Positions 45,851 to 55,584 of a stretch of DNA of 64,000 nucleotides are shown in pieces. Under the pieces are notes generated by a model. The model had not been told where the DNA came from. It saw nothing but the letters and a program-made list of their open reading frames with translations, and did not search any database. The stretch's first letter is position 1; the number at the start of each line of letters is the position of its first letter. This DNA comes from Mycosarcoma maydis (taxonomy: Eukaryota; Basidiomycota; Ustilaginomycetes; Ustilaginales): the NCBI RefSeq assembly GCF_000328475.2, contig NC_026480.1, positions 1-64,000 on the forward strand, given 5' to 3'. The position numbers and the translations under genes are program-made.

Positions 45851-48454
45851 TTACTGATCATTCTTCGTCTTTTCGACGGAAAGAGATGAGCTGGAGGGTG
45901 AGCTTCTGTGCTTAGCGCGAGCAAGTTTGCTTTTGAAAGAATTCAGACGCTGAGCCTTCCAATTTCGCAGCGATTGCTGAATACGTTGCTGGTGACTTCC
46001 TCCTGACAGTGTCGCCATTTGTACTGCATCCTCTCCTTGCGTCTGCACAGAATCGGCAGGGTCCAACGTGGAATCCTGGGCTGTATCAAGCCTGGATGCC
46101 TCGGCGGTTGATAGACCCTGCTCGATCGGAGGAGCAGATACTGGACCCTTCAGGAAAAAGGATTCTCGCCCCTCTTGAGGCTGTGCAGAGAGGAGCAGCG
46201 GGCGACTAAAGTTGGTCTTTGTTGTAGGAGATGTAAGGTAATCGTACACCTGGCTTTCAGTCAGCAGATTATCCAACGCTTGGACAGTAGAGGCAGGTGC
46301 TGTAGACAATGCTTTCAGATCGGTCTGATCTGGCTGGCAGCAAGTATTGCAGGCCTCATCATCGGCACCAAGCTGTAAGCTAGGTTGTGAGACATCCCCC
46401 AATAGAGAGGACTCACTAAACCCTTGGATCGCCTTTTGTGGCCAGCTCTGCCGATCGGATCGATGTTCGGCGAGGACTACCTGCTGTTGCGTGCTGCTAC
46501 ACAAACACACTGTCCCGTCATGCAGTTCTGGGTGCAATGAGCATTTCGAGGTTGAAATCAGCGGAGTTTTGGGGGCCATCATCTGCTTCAGAAGTTCCTC
46601 CACTGCCCTTCTCTGACGTAACTCTTCTTGGACAGGATCGACGCCAGCGCCCAACGCTGTGCTCTCTCCGACAACACTCTCTTGGGCCATGAGCTGACCA
46701 TCGAATCCGAAGAAGTTGCTCTGTACTTGATTCGCGCCGTCAGGCTCGGACAATGTCACAAAGGCAGAATTCGAAGGATGGATGTTGGAGTCGATTGGTA
46801 GATAGGATGCGACTTTGATAGCATTGAATGAATCCGGCTGCGGGAGATACGCCACCAAGTCGTCCCAAACACCACTTGGAGCCTGCAGCGACGTCTCGAC
46901 TGAGGTGTTTTGCCCGTAGTAGACACCAGATGCGGAAGGCGGAGGCATCGAGCCATCGTAACAAGAGATCTGAGACTGAGAAGTATTGAAGCAAGGTTCC
47001 GGCTGGGACCAATCGCCCAGATCACCATATCTAGCTGCAGCAGTGGCATCCACATAAAGATTCACACTGGATGCGGCAGGAGGAGCCACCGCCAATGGAC
47101 TGGGGTTGGCTTTGCTTGTTTGCGGTATTGGCGGTGCTTCCGAGCCTGTGTTCTGGTGAAATGTTGTTTCGGTGACTCCTTGACTGTGCCAAGTGTGCGT
47201 TCTTTTCAATGCCGTAGTGTAGAACACCTGGGATTCCGATGGCTCGATTGGCGTCGTGGACTGTCCCGCCTTGGGAGTACTTGAAGTGGTTTGGTACACG
47301 GTAGGCGTACGCTGTTCTGTGGACTCAGAAGCATCGGCTGGGACAGCGAAGGGATAGCCTTTCATAACGAGAGAAGCTTGTAGAAAGGCGCGTCGCTCGT
47401 GCGGCAGCGCACTGCTTACTGCGTCAAAGAGACTGCACTTGGGCTTAGGCAGCTCATGATGTTGCGCATAAGCTTCGAGATTTGTGGCCACATGGTTCGT
47501 AGTGATAGCGTGACCAATGGGAAGAGGCGGTGCCGGAGGAGGAGCGAGAAATACGTGGTGCTCACGAAGATGTTGAGGGACTGGCGCGTCGAAGGAATGC
47601 GTCGGCGCGGCAGACTGCGAAGTGATTCCATCGAGCGATCGCCTCGCTGACCCGCGCTGCTGATCAGTGATCTGCGCCTGTCTTGTTGTACTGAGCGATA
47701 CAGAGCGGGTGAGCTGGGTAGCACCGGCTGAGTACGCTGCTGGGTCGGGTGCGGCATCAGTTTTCACGGAGCCACGTTGATGGTCGGTATCATGAGCTGT
47801 TTGATGCACAGTCGGAGATGAAGGACTTGCTAACGACGTACGACGATGAGGCTTTGAGTAAGGGGAGGTTTTGGATTTTGCGCCCTCGAGCGAGGCTCTT
47901 TTACGACCACTGCCAGAACCAGAGCCGGACAAAGGACCTCGGATATCGCCTGGAGAAAAGTCGGTATGGGTGTGCGTCTCAGGCGTCTGGAGTGCAGCAC
48001 ATGTCGCTGGTGCGCAAGAGAAGGCTTTTCTAGGGGTAGGCTTGAAGCGATGTTCCGGGAACCTTTGTCGATGCTCTGATGCCGCCTGTCGCGCTCTCTC
48101 CTGAAAAGCAGCTTTGATTTCAGGGGTCTCGTCTCGCCAGAGTTGGCCAACAATCTTACTTAGCTGACGCTGATGATCGAGTTTGTCGAGACCGACATCG
48201 GATGCAAGTGATGCTCCCTTGTTGTTTTTGAGCTCTTTGATCTTTTCGGTGCGGTAGAGAATGAAGGCATTTGGTGGACGTGGGATCTTGCGCAGATGGG
48301 AGGGAGGTGCTGAAGGTGGAGAATTGGTCTGATATGGTTGCACATTCCGGGGCTCTCCCAAGCTTTTGGAGCGAGCGCGAGCTTGAGCTTTTGGAGGGGG
48401 CTTTGAAGGGCCTGCATTGCTGGTGCCACAACATTGCAATGGCTCTTCGTCCAT
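45851..48454 (-). CDS. HMG-box transcription factor, Prf1/Rop1 class
   Basis: ATG 48454 gives 867 residues. An HMG box of the mating-type (MATA/Ste11) kind lies at about 56-128: KIPRPPNAFILYR, LDHQRQLSKIVGQLWRDE, IKAAFQERARQAASEHRQRFPEHRF. The rest is disordered, Ser/Thr/Gln-rich, with several SP/TP sites. In U. maydis, Prf1 (848 residues, if I recall correctly) is an HMG protein that drives the pheromone and mating-type genes and its own promoter through ACAAAGGGA; Rop1 is a second HMG protein that acts on prf1. Length, HMG type and two exact PREs 860-970 bases upstream make a Prf1 orthologue the favoured reading, but Rop1 or another HMG paralogue remains possible. The frame upstream of ATG 48454 is open to a GTG at 48550. 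Confidence 0.75.
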   Translation of the reverse strand: MDEEPLQCCGTSNAGPSKPPPKAQARARSKSLGEPRNVQPYQTNSPPSAPPSHLRKIPRPPNAFILYRTEKIKELKNNKGASLASDVGLDKLDHQRQLSKIVGQLWRDETPEIKAAFQERARQAASEHRQRFPEHRFKPTPRKAFSCAPATCAALQTPETHTHTDFSPGDIRGPLSGSGSGSGRKRASLEGAKSKTSPYSKPHRRTSLASPSSPTVHQTAHDTDHQRGSVKTDAAPDPAAYSAGATQLTRSVSLSTTRQAQITDQQRGSARRSLDGITSQSAAPTHSFDAPVPQHLREHHVFLAPPPAPPLPIGHAITTNHVATNLEAYAQHHELPKPKCSLFDAVSSALPHERRAFLQASLVMKGYPFAVPADASESTEQRTPTVYQTTSSTPKAGQSTTPIEPSESQVFYTTALKRTHTWHSQGVTETTFHQNTGSEAPPIPQTSKANPSPLAVAPPAASSVNLYVDATAAARYGDLGDWSQPEPCFNTSQSQISCYDGSMPPPSASGVYYGQNTSVETSLQAPSGVWDDLVAYLPQPDSFNAIKVASYLPIDSNIHPSNSAFVTLSEPDGANQVQSNFFGFDGQLMAQESVVGESTALGAGVDPVQEELRQRRAVEELLKQMMAPKTPLISTSKCSLHPELHDGTVCLCSSTQQQVVLAEHRSDRQSWPQKAIQGFSESSLLGDVSQPSLQLGADDEACNTCCQPDQTDLKALSTAPASTVQALDNLLTESQVYDYLTSPTTKTNFSRPLLLSAQPQEGRESFFLKGPVSAPPIEQGLSTAEASRLDTAQDSTLDPADSVQTQGEDAVQMATLSGGSHQQRIQQSLRNWKAQRLNSFKSKLARAKHRSSPSSSSLSVEKTKNDQ

Positions 48455-49309
48455 TAGCGAGATGGAGTTGGGGCAGTGTGAGTGAAGCCTGAAGCGGTGA
48501 TCTGAGCTGCCAAGACTGTTCGGCGTTTGTTGGTCGGGTCGTGGAAACACCTGTACTGGCTAAGAGAGCAACGAAAGAGAGCGACTGAGGTGCAAGTTTG
48601 AGGCCGATTTCGACAGGCTGTGTCCTAGAAAAGCTGCCAAAATTGGAGGGTGATCGTGGGAAAGTAGCTTGACAGGCTGGTCTTGCGACAAAGGCAGGCT
48701 ACCCTGTAGAAAGTGACATAGATCGAGTGGCAAGGTAAACGACTTCATGAAGTCAAAGGCTGCAACGAGCAGCGCCTGCACAGCTGTTCTGTGCCGTTGT
48801 GCAAGAGAAAGCGACCTGCTGTTGATTGTTGTGCTTGCTGAAATGAGACTGCGGAAAGATATCCAATGAAAAGCTAAAAAAGGTAGTTCAGTCGCCAAAC
48901 TGGAGTGATGATCGGTAGCTGTACTGGCTGAGCTTAGTTTGGTTGATCGATCAACTTGCAAATGAAGTAGGGTGGGAACGTCTGCTGATCTGTCCGATGC
49001 CCACCGCTGTGACAGTAGGAAGAGATTTGTTGTCACGGTGTCACCGAAAACTGGGCCAGAAGACGCGACGATGCTTGCGTTGAGGTTCCAGGGTAGCAGA
49101 AGGAGTACAGACGCTCTTCTCTGCTGCTTGATAGTTGAGAGTATTTGCAAGAGCTTCGAGACAAGCTTAGCGTCGCTGAACAGCTGGAAGAGGGACAACA
49201 AGGTGGATTGGCGCACATGATGTATAGATCAGCACGTTGCTCCGTCGGCCAGGACAATGGCAGCTGCCAAGTATAATGAAAGATGATGAGGCTTGCCAAG
49301 GTGTGACAG

Positions 49310-49318
49310 ACAAAGGGA
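49310..49318 (+). promoter_or_regulatory. Pheromone response element upstream of the HMG gene
   Basis: Exact ACAAAGGGA, 856 bases before ATG 48454. Paired with a second copy about 100 bases further upstream. Confidence 0.6.
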
Positions 49319-49411
49319 AACGGGTCCAAGCTCGATTGTATTGCTGTCTATCGTACAGAAGCGATGCAAAGCGCAGATACAAGAGCACGAGCACGAGCTG
49401 GACTCTAAGGA

Positions 49412-49420
49412 ACAAAGGGA
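49412..49420 (+). promoter_or_regulatory. Pheromone response element upstream of the HMG gene
   Basis: Exact ACAAAGGGA, same orientation as the copy at 49310. A near-match ACAAAGGGC lies at 49618-49626. Confidence 0.6.
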
Positions 49421-49968
49421 AGACGGAATCACGCGCACTTCTCCAAGTCGATCCGTGCTTCCGCAGTCGAACACGGAAGGTTTGCCATCGTGAATGCGGT
49501 TATTGTTCTACAAGATCGTACACAGCATGGTAGTCAGACAATCACGAATCGTGAATTCGAGTGCGCAGTTGATGGTCACCACGTCTTGCAAATCGTGAGT
49601 CCAGACAGCGACCAAGCACAAAGGGCAGCTGTCAAACTAAGTTAGCTGATGCCGAAAAGCGAAGGGGCGTTGGCCGAAGAAACACGCTCGACGCCAGTTC
49701 ACACACGAAAATCACATTCACGATTCGTGATTCTCGATTGCTACTACTCGTGACTACTCTGTGACTCACGACTGTCTACAACCACGAATCTCAACAGATC
49801 GTGAACCTAATTTATGTTTCAATTTAACAGGTATCGCCCTTGCCCCTGGCGCGTGGCATACGGCGAGTCGTGAGTGGTGCACAGCGTCACACGTGTGTTG
49901 GTCTCTCGCGTCACTCACGACTGCGCTGAGATTCTTCGTGCTTGGTCACGCGTCGCGCATAGTGCACG

Positions 49969-50000
49969 AATCGTGAATCGTGAATCGTGAATCGTGAATC
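49969..50000. repeat. Tandem AATCGTG, 4.5 copies
   Basis: Four perfect units plus AATC, followed within 90 bases by more single copies. Confidence 0.9.
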
Positions 50001-50266
50001 TCGTGGCTCAGCACGAATGTCGTCCACATTGGTGATTCTCGATTCTGATACGTGAATTGGTGATTCACAATTCACAATCGTGAATTTGGTCAAGACCCTG
50101 GCTGAGGTGGGTGCAACGCCGAAGCACAAATCGCGAATGCTAAAGGGAAAACATGGCATTCGTGATTGTGATTGTGATTGCGATTGCTGGCTTACCACCA
50201 ACCATTGATACGATCGGGCCACACGCATAGCTTGACCGCCAGCATCGTGTCCAACGATCTCACAGC

Positions 50267-53200
50267 ATGGCGCCTATATCAACAGCAACGCTCACCCAGT
50301 CATCGGTGGGCCCGTCGTCAAACAAGCGCAAGATCGACCAGCACCACACCTCAGCCTTCACTGATACCCTCAAGAAGCTCAAAGAGGAAGCCGAATCGAA
50401 TCAAGAGGTAGACGACCAGGCGCTTTGGCCGCGCCCCTACCTTGAACCGCTCGACATCGACAACGACGATGTTACCTTCCAACAGATAGATATCGAGGAG
50501 CACCAGATCGTCGGTCAACCACCCTCCATTCGCATGTACGGCGTCACCCAACAAGGCCACTCGGTATGCGCTCACATCCATGGATTTCTCCCTTACTTTT
50601 ACATCCATGCCCCTCGCGGCTTCACTGCCAACACCTGTCATGACTTTACCAACCATCTCAACGTCCTCTTTGGCGCGCGCACCGTCCACAAGTCCGAGCT
50701 TGTCAGCAAGAAGAGTCTCATGGGCTACGCTGGTCAGGAGAATGTCGCCTTTATCAAGCTCACCATTTCAGATCTGCGAAGCGTTCCAAAGATCCGTGGC
50801 TCGTTTGAGCGCGGCGAAATCGGCTTCCGCGACCTCTTCACTCCCGGTGATGTCAGCCTAACCTACGAAAACATCGCTTACACTCTGCGCTTCATGATCG
50901 ACCTCAAGATTGTCGGAATGAACTGGGTTCGAGTTCAGCCCGCCAATTACAGGCTCCGTCCAGAGAGCCAAAAGGTATCACTTTGCCAGATCGAGCTCGA
51001 TTGCAGTTGCGATGCCATTGCCTCACATGCTCCCGATGACGAATGGTCCAAGATTGCCCCCCTCCGCATCCTCAGCTTCGATATTGAATGTGCCGGTCGC
51101 AAAGGTATTTTCCCAGAACCGTCGGTCGATCCGGTCATTCAGATCGCCAATATGGTCACACGACAAGGTGAGCCGACGCCATTCGTCAAGAACGTGTTTA
51201 CCCTGAACACTTGCTCGCACATCGTTGGAAGTCAAGTGCTCTCGTTCAACAAGGAAGTCGACATGCTCGAGGCGTGGACCAAGTTCGTTCAAGAAGTCGA
51301 TCCGGATGTTGTCATTGGCTACAACATTGCCAACTTTGATTTTCCATACTTGCTCGATCGAGCAAAGGCGCTCAAGTCGACCAAGTTTGCCTACCTCGGT
51401 CGCGAACGAGGCGCCCGCACCGAAGCAAAAGATACCCACTTTTCTTCCAAAGCCTACGGAACCCGAGACTCGAAAAACACCGAGCTGCAGGGACGTCTCC
51501 AACTCGACATGCTCCAAGTCATGCAGCGAGACTACAAGCTACGATCCTATTCGCTCAACTCGGTTTCCTTCGAGTTTTTGGGCGAGCAGAAGGAAGATGT
51601 ACACCACTCGCTCATCACCGAGCTCCAAAATGCAGGGCCCGAGTCGCGCCGCCGACTGGCTGTCTACTGTCTCAAGGACGCTTACCTGCCACAGCGACTC
51701 ATGGACAAGCTCATGTGCTTCATCAACTACATCGAGATGGCCAGAGTCACCGGTGTGCCTTTCAACTACTTGCTTTCGCGCGGCCAACAGATCAAGGTCG
51801 TCTCTCAGCTCTTCCGCAAAGCCAACGAGGACAACTACCTCGTCCCGGCTTACAAGGGCGAAGGCACCGAAGACCAATACGAAGGTGCCACTGTCCTGGA
51901 GCCCAAAGCAGGCTACTATGATCGACCCATCGCAACCCTGGATTTCGCATCGCTGTATCCCTCGGTCATGATGGCACACAACCTTTGCTACACCACCCTC
52001 CTCGACAAGAAGACTATCGACCGACTCGAGCTGAAGCAGGACGAGGACTACGTCATTACCCCCAACAACAACTACTTTGCCACTAAAAAGCTGCGAAAGG
52101 GTCTCTTGCCTACCGTTCTCGAAAACCTGCTTGCAGCGCGAAAACGCGCCAAAGCCGATCTGAAAAAGGAGACGGATCCGTTCAAACGTGCTGTGCTCGA
52201 CGGTCGTCAATTGGCGCTCAAGATCAGCGCCAATTCGGTCTACGGATTCACCGGCGCAACTATCGGCAAGCTGCCGTGTCTGGAAATCTCGATGAGCACC
52301 ACAGCCTATGGACGACAGATGATTGAACAGACAAAGACATATGTCGAAAAGCACTACACTATCGCCAACGGCTACGAATACGATGCAGAGGTCGTCTATG
52401 GTGACACGGATTCGGTCATGATCAAGTTTGGCGTGCCGGATCTGGCCAGAGCCATGGAGCTGGGTGCGGAAGCGGCAGGGCTCGTGTCAAAGACATTTGT
52501 CGATCCGATCAAGCTTGAGTTCGAAAAGGTCTACTTCCCCTACCTTTTGATCAGCAAGAAGCGATACGCTGGGCTCTACTGGACTCGAGCCGAAAAGTAC
52601 GACAAGATGGACACAAAGGGTATCGAGACGGTACGACGTGACAACTGCCGACTGGTACAGACGGTCATCGAGACGTGTCTGCGAAAAATGCTGATCGATC
52701 GCGACGTCAAGGGCGCCGAAGAATATGCCAAGAACATCATCTCGGATCTGCTGCAGAACAAAGTGGATATGTCGCAGCTCGTCATTACCAAGGCGTTGGC
52801 AAAGTCGGATTACGCGGCCAAGCAGGCGCACGTCGAGCTTGCCGAACGCATGCGCAAGCGTGATGCAGGTTCAGCACCGTCGTTAGGCGATCGCGTAGCC
52901 TATGTCATTGTCAAGGCCGCCAAGGGCGCGGCGGCGTACGAGCGCTCCGAGGACCCGATCTACGTGCTCGACCACAACATCCCCATCGACACGCGCTACT
53001 ACCTCGAGAACCAACTGGCCAAACCGCTGCTGCGCATCTTCGAGCCGATCATGGGCCCCAAAGCCAACACGATGCTCAATGGCGAACACACGCGCGTGGT
53101 GCAGGTGGCCACGTCCAACGTCGGCGCGCTCATGAAGTTTGCCGTCAAGACGGTTCAGTGTCTCGGCTGTCGTACGCCGTTGAAGGATCAAAACGCGCCT

Positions 53201-53440
53201 GTGTGCAGAAATTGTCGCCCAAGAGTGGCGCAGCTGTACCACGAAAAGCTCGCCCGCGCCTCCGCGCTCGAGGTCGAGTTCGCCCGCCTCTGGACGTGCT
53301 GCCAGCGATGCCAGGGCAGTCTGGCACAGGACGTGCTGTGCACCAACAAAGACTGTCCCATCTTCTTCAAGCGCAAGCGTGCGCAGAAAGACGTCGAGGA
53401 TGCAGTACACGTCGTGCAGCGCTTCGATACGGCCTGGTGA
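50267..53440 (+). CDS. POL3: DNA polymerase delta catalytic subunit
   Basis: ATG 50267 gives 1057 residues, close to yeast Pol3 (1097). The 3'-5' exonuclease region has SFDIECAGRKG near 270 and YNIANFDFPYLLDRA. The family-B polymerase motifs are LDFASLYPSVMMAHNLCYTT (motif A, near 558), KISANSVYGFTGA (motif B) and VYGDTDSVM (motif C, near 709). The C terminus has two cysteine clusters: CLGCRTPLKDQNAPVCRNC (zinc) near 965 and CQRCQGSLAQDVLCTNKDC, which binds a 4Fe-4S cluster in yeast. It replicates the lagging strand and fills repair gaps in the nucleus, with Pol31 and PCNA. No intron is seen and nothing is missing. Confidence 0.97.
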   Translation: MAPISTATLTQSSVGPSSNKRKIDQHHTSAFTDTLKKLKEEAESNQEVDDQALWPRPYLEPLDIDNDDVTFQQIDIEEHQIVGQPPSIRMYGVTQQGHSVCAHIHGFLPYFYIHAPRGFTANTCHDFTNHLNVLFGARTVHKSELVSKKSLMGYAGQENVAFIKLTISDLRSVPKIRGSFERGEIGFRDLFTPGDVSLTYENIAYTLRFMIDLKIVGMNWVRVQPANYRLRPESQKVSLCQIELDCSCDAIASHAPDDEWSKIAPLRILSFDIECAGRKGIFPEPSVDPVIQIANMVTRQGEPTPFVKNVFTLNTCSHIVGSQVLSFNKEVDMLEAWTKFVQEVDPDVVIGYNIANFDFPYLLDRAKALKSTKFAYLGRERGARTEAKDTHFSSKAYGTRDSKNTELQGRLQLDMLQVMQRDYKLRSYSLNSVSFEFLGEQKEDVHHSLITELQNAGPESRRRLAVYCLKDAYLPQRLMDKLMCFINYIEMARVTGVPFNYLLSRGQQIKVVSQLFRKANEDNYLVPAYKGEGTEDQYEGATVLEPKAGYYDRPIATLDFASLYPSVMMAHNLCYTTLLDKKTIDRLELKQDEDYVITPNNNYFATKKLRKGLLPTVLENLLAARKRAKADLKKETDPFKRAVLDGRQLALKISANSVYGFTGATIGKLPCLEISMSTTAYGRQMIEQTKTYVEKHYTIANGYEYDAEVVYGDTDSVMIKFGVPDLARAMELGAEAAGLVSKTFVDPIKLEFEKVYFPYLLISKKRYAGLYWTRAEKYDKMDTKGIETVRRDNCRLVQTVIETCLRKMLIDRDVKGAEEYAKNIISDLLQNKVDMSQLVITKALAKSDYAAKQAHVELAERMRKRDAGSAPSLGDRVAYVIVKAAKGAAAYERSEDPIYVLDHNIPIDTRYYLENQLAKPLLRIFEPIMGPKANTMLNGEHTRVVQVATSNVGALMKFAVKTVQCLGCRTPLKDQNAPVCRNCRPRVAQLYHEKLARASALEVEFARLWTCCQRCQGSLAQDVLCTNKDCPIFFKRKRAQKDVEDAVHVVQRFDTAW

Positions 53441-53552
53441 GATTTCTCATTCGTGATTCACACCAGTTCCTCTCCTGTTCTATCAGTGTCACATGTCATC
53501 GGAACAGCGCTCGAAAGTTGCTTTGCATTTCCACGTCAACTTGTGCGACAAG

Positions 53553-55127
53553 CTACAGCTTGGCACCGTCTTTCTTGAGGAATGTGGCAGCAACGTTTTT
53601 CCTCTGAATCTTACCTGTCGCCGTTTTGGGGATAGCGTCGGTGATCCAGATTCTTTCGGGGATCTTGAACTTGGTCAGTTTGCCTTGCATGGCAGCTTGA
53701 ATCTCTTTTTCGCCCAAGCACTCCTTGCCCTTGTGAAGGATGACGACGGCGCCTACTTTCTCGCCGTACAGCTTGTCAGGCATGCCAAACGAGACAGCTT
53801 CCTTGATGCCGTCTACTGCGAGCAGAGCGGCATCCACTTCGAGCGGCGAGATTTTCTCGCCAGATCGGTTGATGAGCTCTTTGATTCGACCGACGAGTTC
53901 GACGTAGCCGTCGGTGTCCTTGCGGCCCTGATCGCCAGTTCGGAAGAAACCTTTGTTCTCGGCCGTGGTGACGAAGGATTCGGCGTTGGCTTTGGGATTG
54001 TTCAGGTAGCCTTTGGTGACGTTAGTGCCACGGACGCACACTTCGCCAATTGTGCCTTGAGCCACTTCGTTGCCCTGCTCGTCCAGGATACGGATCTCAA
54101 CACCATGGCCGATGCCAACGGTGCCCGGTTTGCGCTTAGCGGGCGGCAGAGGATTGGATGTCATCTGGTGCGCTGCTTCGGTCATGGCATATGCCTCAAG
54201 AACCGGCGCCCGGAACGTCTTTTCGATCTGGTGGAACGTCGAAGGCGACAGAGCCGAAGAGCAAGATCGAATGAAGCGCAGCTTGGGCACCGGATTCGGA
54301 AGCGGAGAGTTGAGCAGCATCTGGTGAATGGTGGGCACGGCCGTATACCAGTTGCACTTGTTGGTAGAGAGCTCGTTCCAGAAGACGCTGGCAGAGAACT
54401 TGGGAGGGATCACAGCGCTGCCTCCGGACAGGAGCGTGGCCAGCAAACCGCACAAGAGACCATGCACGTGGAAGAGCGGCATAACGAGGTAAGTGCGGTC
54501 GACCGGAGTAAGGTTGTAGGTAGCAATGATGTTGCCCATGGTCGTGTACAGGTTTCTGTGCGTGAGTGGGACACCTTTGGGTCGACCTGTGGTACCACTG
54601 GTGTGAAGCACTAGAGCAACATCGTCATCCTGCGGCTTGCGAATCTGCGACTTCTTGCCGACATTGCTACCATCAGCACGAACAAGTGAGATGCTTCCGG
54701 AATGGCTAGGATCAAACACGATTTCGACCACATCGACGCCTCCGACCTTCTTGGCTGCCTCGACGGCAGGGTGACCCGCCTTGAGTGCGCCCTTGGGCAA
54801 GAGCAACAGCTGCGACTTGGTATCCTGCAGATAGAACTCCACTTCGCCCTGCGAGTAGTTTGGGTTCAAAGGTGCAGCCACCAGCCTCTCTGCACCCGTA
54901 GCCAAGAAGGCAAGCGTAAATTCGATTCCGTTAGCAAGCGATGAGCTAACAGCGATTCCCGGTGCCAAGTTGTACGAAGCAAGCTGCGACTGGAGGTCGA
55001 GCACAAGTTCGTGAAGTCGGGCATAGGTGAACGTGAACGGCGTTGGCGACGAAGGCGGAAGGATGATGGCAGTCGTCGTTGCCTCCAGACCCCCTTTCGG
55101 GGTAAAGACAGACATGAGATTGGCCAT
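53553..55127 (-). CDS. PCS60: Peroxisomal AMP-dependent acyl/oxalyl-CoA synthetase (Pcs60 type)
   Basis: ATG 55127 gives 524 residues (yeast Pcs60 543). AMP-binding enzyme motifs: VLHTSGTTGRPKGVPLTH (P-loop-like), YAMTEAAHQM, GFFRTGDQGRKDTDGY, LVGRIKELINRSGEKISP and TATGKIQRKNVA with the catalytic Lys. The protein ends AKL, a peroxisomal PTS1. Yeast Pcs60/Fat2 and plant AAE3 make oxalyl-CoA, the first step of oxalate breakdown. Substrate here is inferred from overall similarity only; a medium-chain acyl-CoA ligase is the alternative. It is followed on the same strand by the carnitine acetyltransferase, also peroxisomal. Confidence 0.85.
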   Translation of the reverse strand: MANLMSVFTPKGGLEATTTAIILPPSSPTPFTFTYARLHELVLDLQSQLASYNLAPGIAVSSSLANGIEFTLAFLATGAERLVAAPLNPNYSQGEVEFYLQDTKSQLLLLPKGALKAGHPAVEAAKKVGGVDVVEIVFDPSHSGSISLVRADGSNVGKKSQIRKPQDDDVALVLHTSGTTGRPKGVPLTHRNLYTTMGNIIATYNLTPVDRTYLVMPLFHVHGLLCGLLATLLSGGSAVIPPKFSASVFWNELSTNKCNWYTAVPTIHQMLLNSPLPNPVPKLRFIRSCSSALSPSTFHQIEKTFRAPVLEAYAMTEAAHQMTSNPLPPAKRKPGTVGIGHGVEIRILDEQGNEVAQGTIGEVCVRGTNVTKGYLNNPKANAESFVTTAENKGFFRTGDQGRKDTDGYVELVGRIKELINRSGEKISPLEVDAALLAVDGIKEAVSFGMPDKLYGEKVGAVVILHKGKECLGEKEIQAAMQGKLTKFKIPERIWITDAIPKTATGKIQRKNVAATFLKKDGAKL

Positions 55128-55584
55128 GGTAAAGAACACACTGTACTTGACAAGATTATCGAGATTAGTCCAGCGATGGTGCTAAAGGAGGCAGGGCTTG
55201 GAGGAGATGGAGAATCGGTCACAAATCCTGAATTCGTTATGAGCTGCTTTTACCCCGTTGCTGATCACGAATCACAATCATGAATCACACGAATCACGAG
55301 ACGTGAATCGTGAATCGTGAATCGTGAATCGTGAATATCACACGTCAAGCGGCGTCTTTCGGCTATCTACAATCACGAATGATCTCACATTTCCGCATTT
55401 TCCTCACGTCTGCACGCTTCCCGCTTCCCGCCTTTTTCGTTATCGTCCTGAGAAGATCGTCCGTCTTCATCCTGCCAAAAACAGCCATAACAGGCCACAC
55501 GAATTCACGATTAGTGCAAGTCGTAAGTGCAAGATTATAACAATTCGCGATTCACGATTGGATTAAAGTTTTGATCACGACGCT
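55128..55584. other. Intergenic region with a long heptamer array
   Basis: 457 bases between the two minus-strand genes: promoter of the CoA synthetase and 3' end of the carnitine acetyltransferase. It includes a five-copy CGTGAAT array (55302-55336). Confidence 0.6.
55302..55336. repeat. Tandem CGTGAAT, 5 perfect copies
   Basis: The longest perfect array of the dispersed heptamer in this window, preceded by imperfect GAATCAC copies from 55264. Confidence 0.95.

Larger units (their letters stand above)
48455..50266. promoter_or_regulatory. Long promoter region of the HMG-box gene, shared with POL3
   Basis: 1.8 kb between divergent starts. It contains two exact PREs (49310-49318 and 49412-49420), one near-match (49618-49626), a 218-codon open stretch in the HMG frame (48560-49216) separated from it by one TAG, and dense heptamer repeats nearer POL3 (49545-49556, 49969-50000, 50037-50085). 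Confidence 0.65.

Noticed and set aside
49969..50000. Tandem short repeats considered as CRISPR-like
   Set aside because: Units are contiguous 7-mers without spacers in a eukaryotic genome.
53493..54614. 373-codon plus-strand frame
   Set aside because: Antisense to the CoA synthetase with full AMP-binding motifs; no domain of its own.
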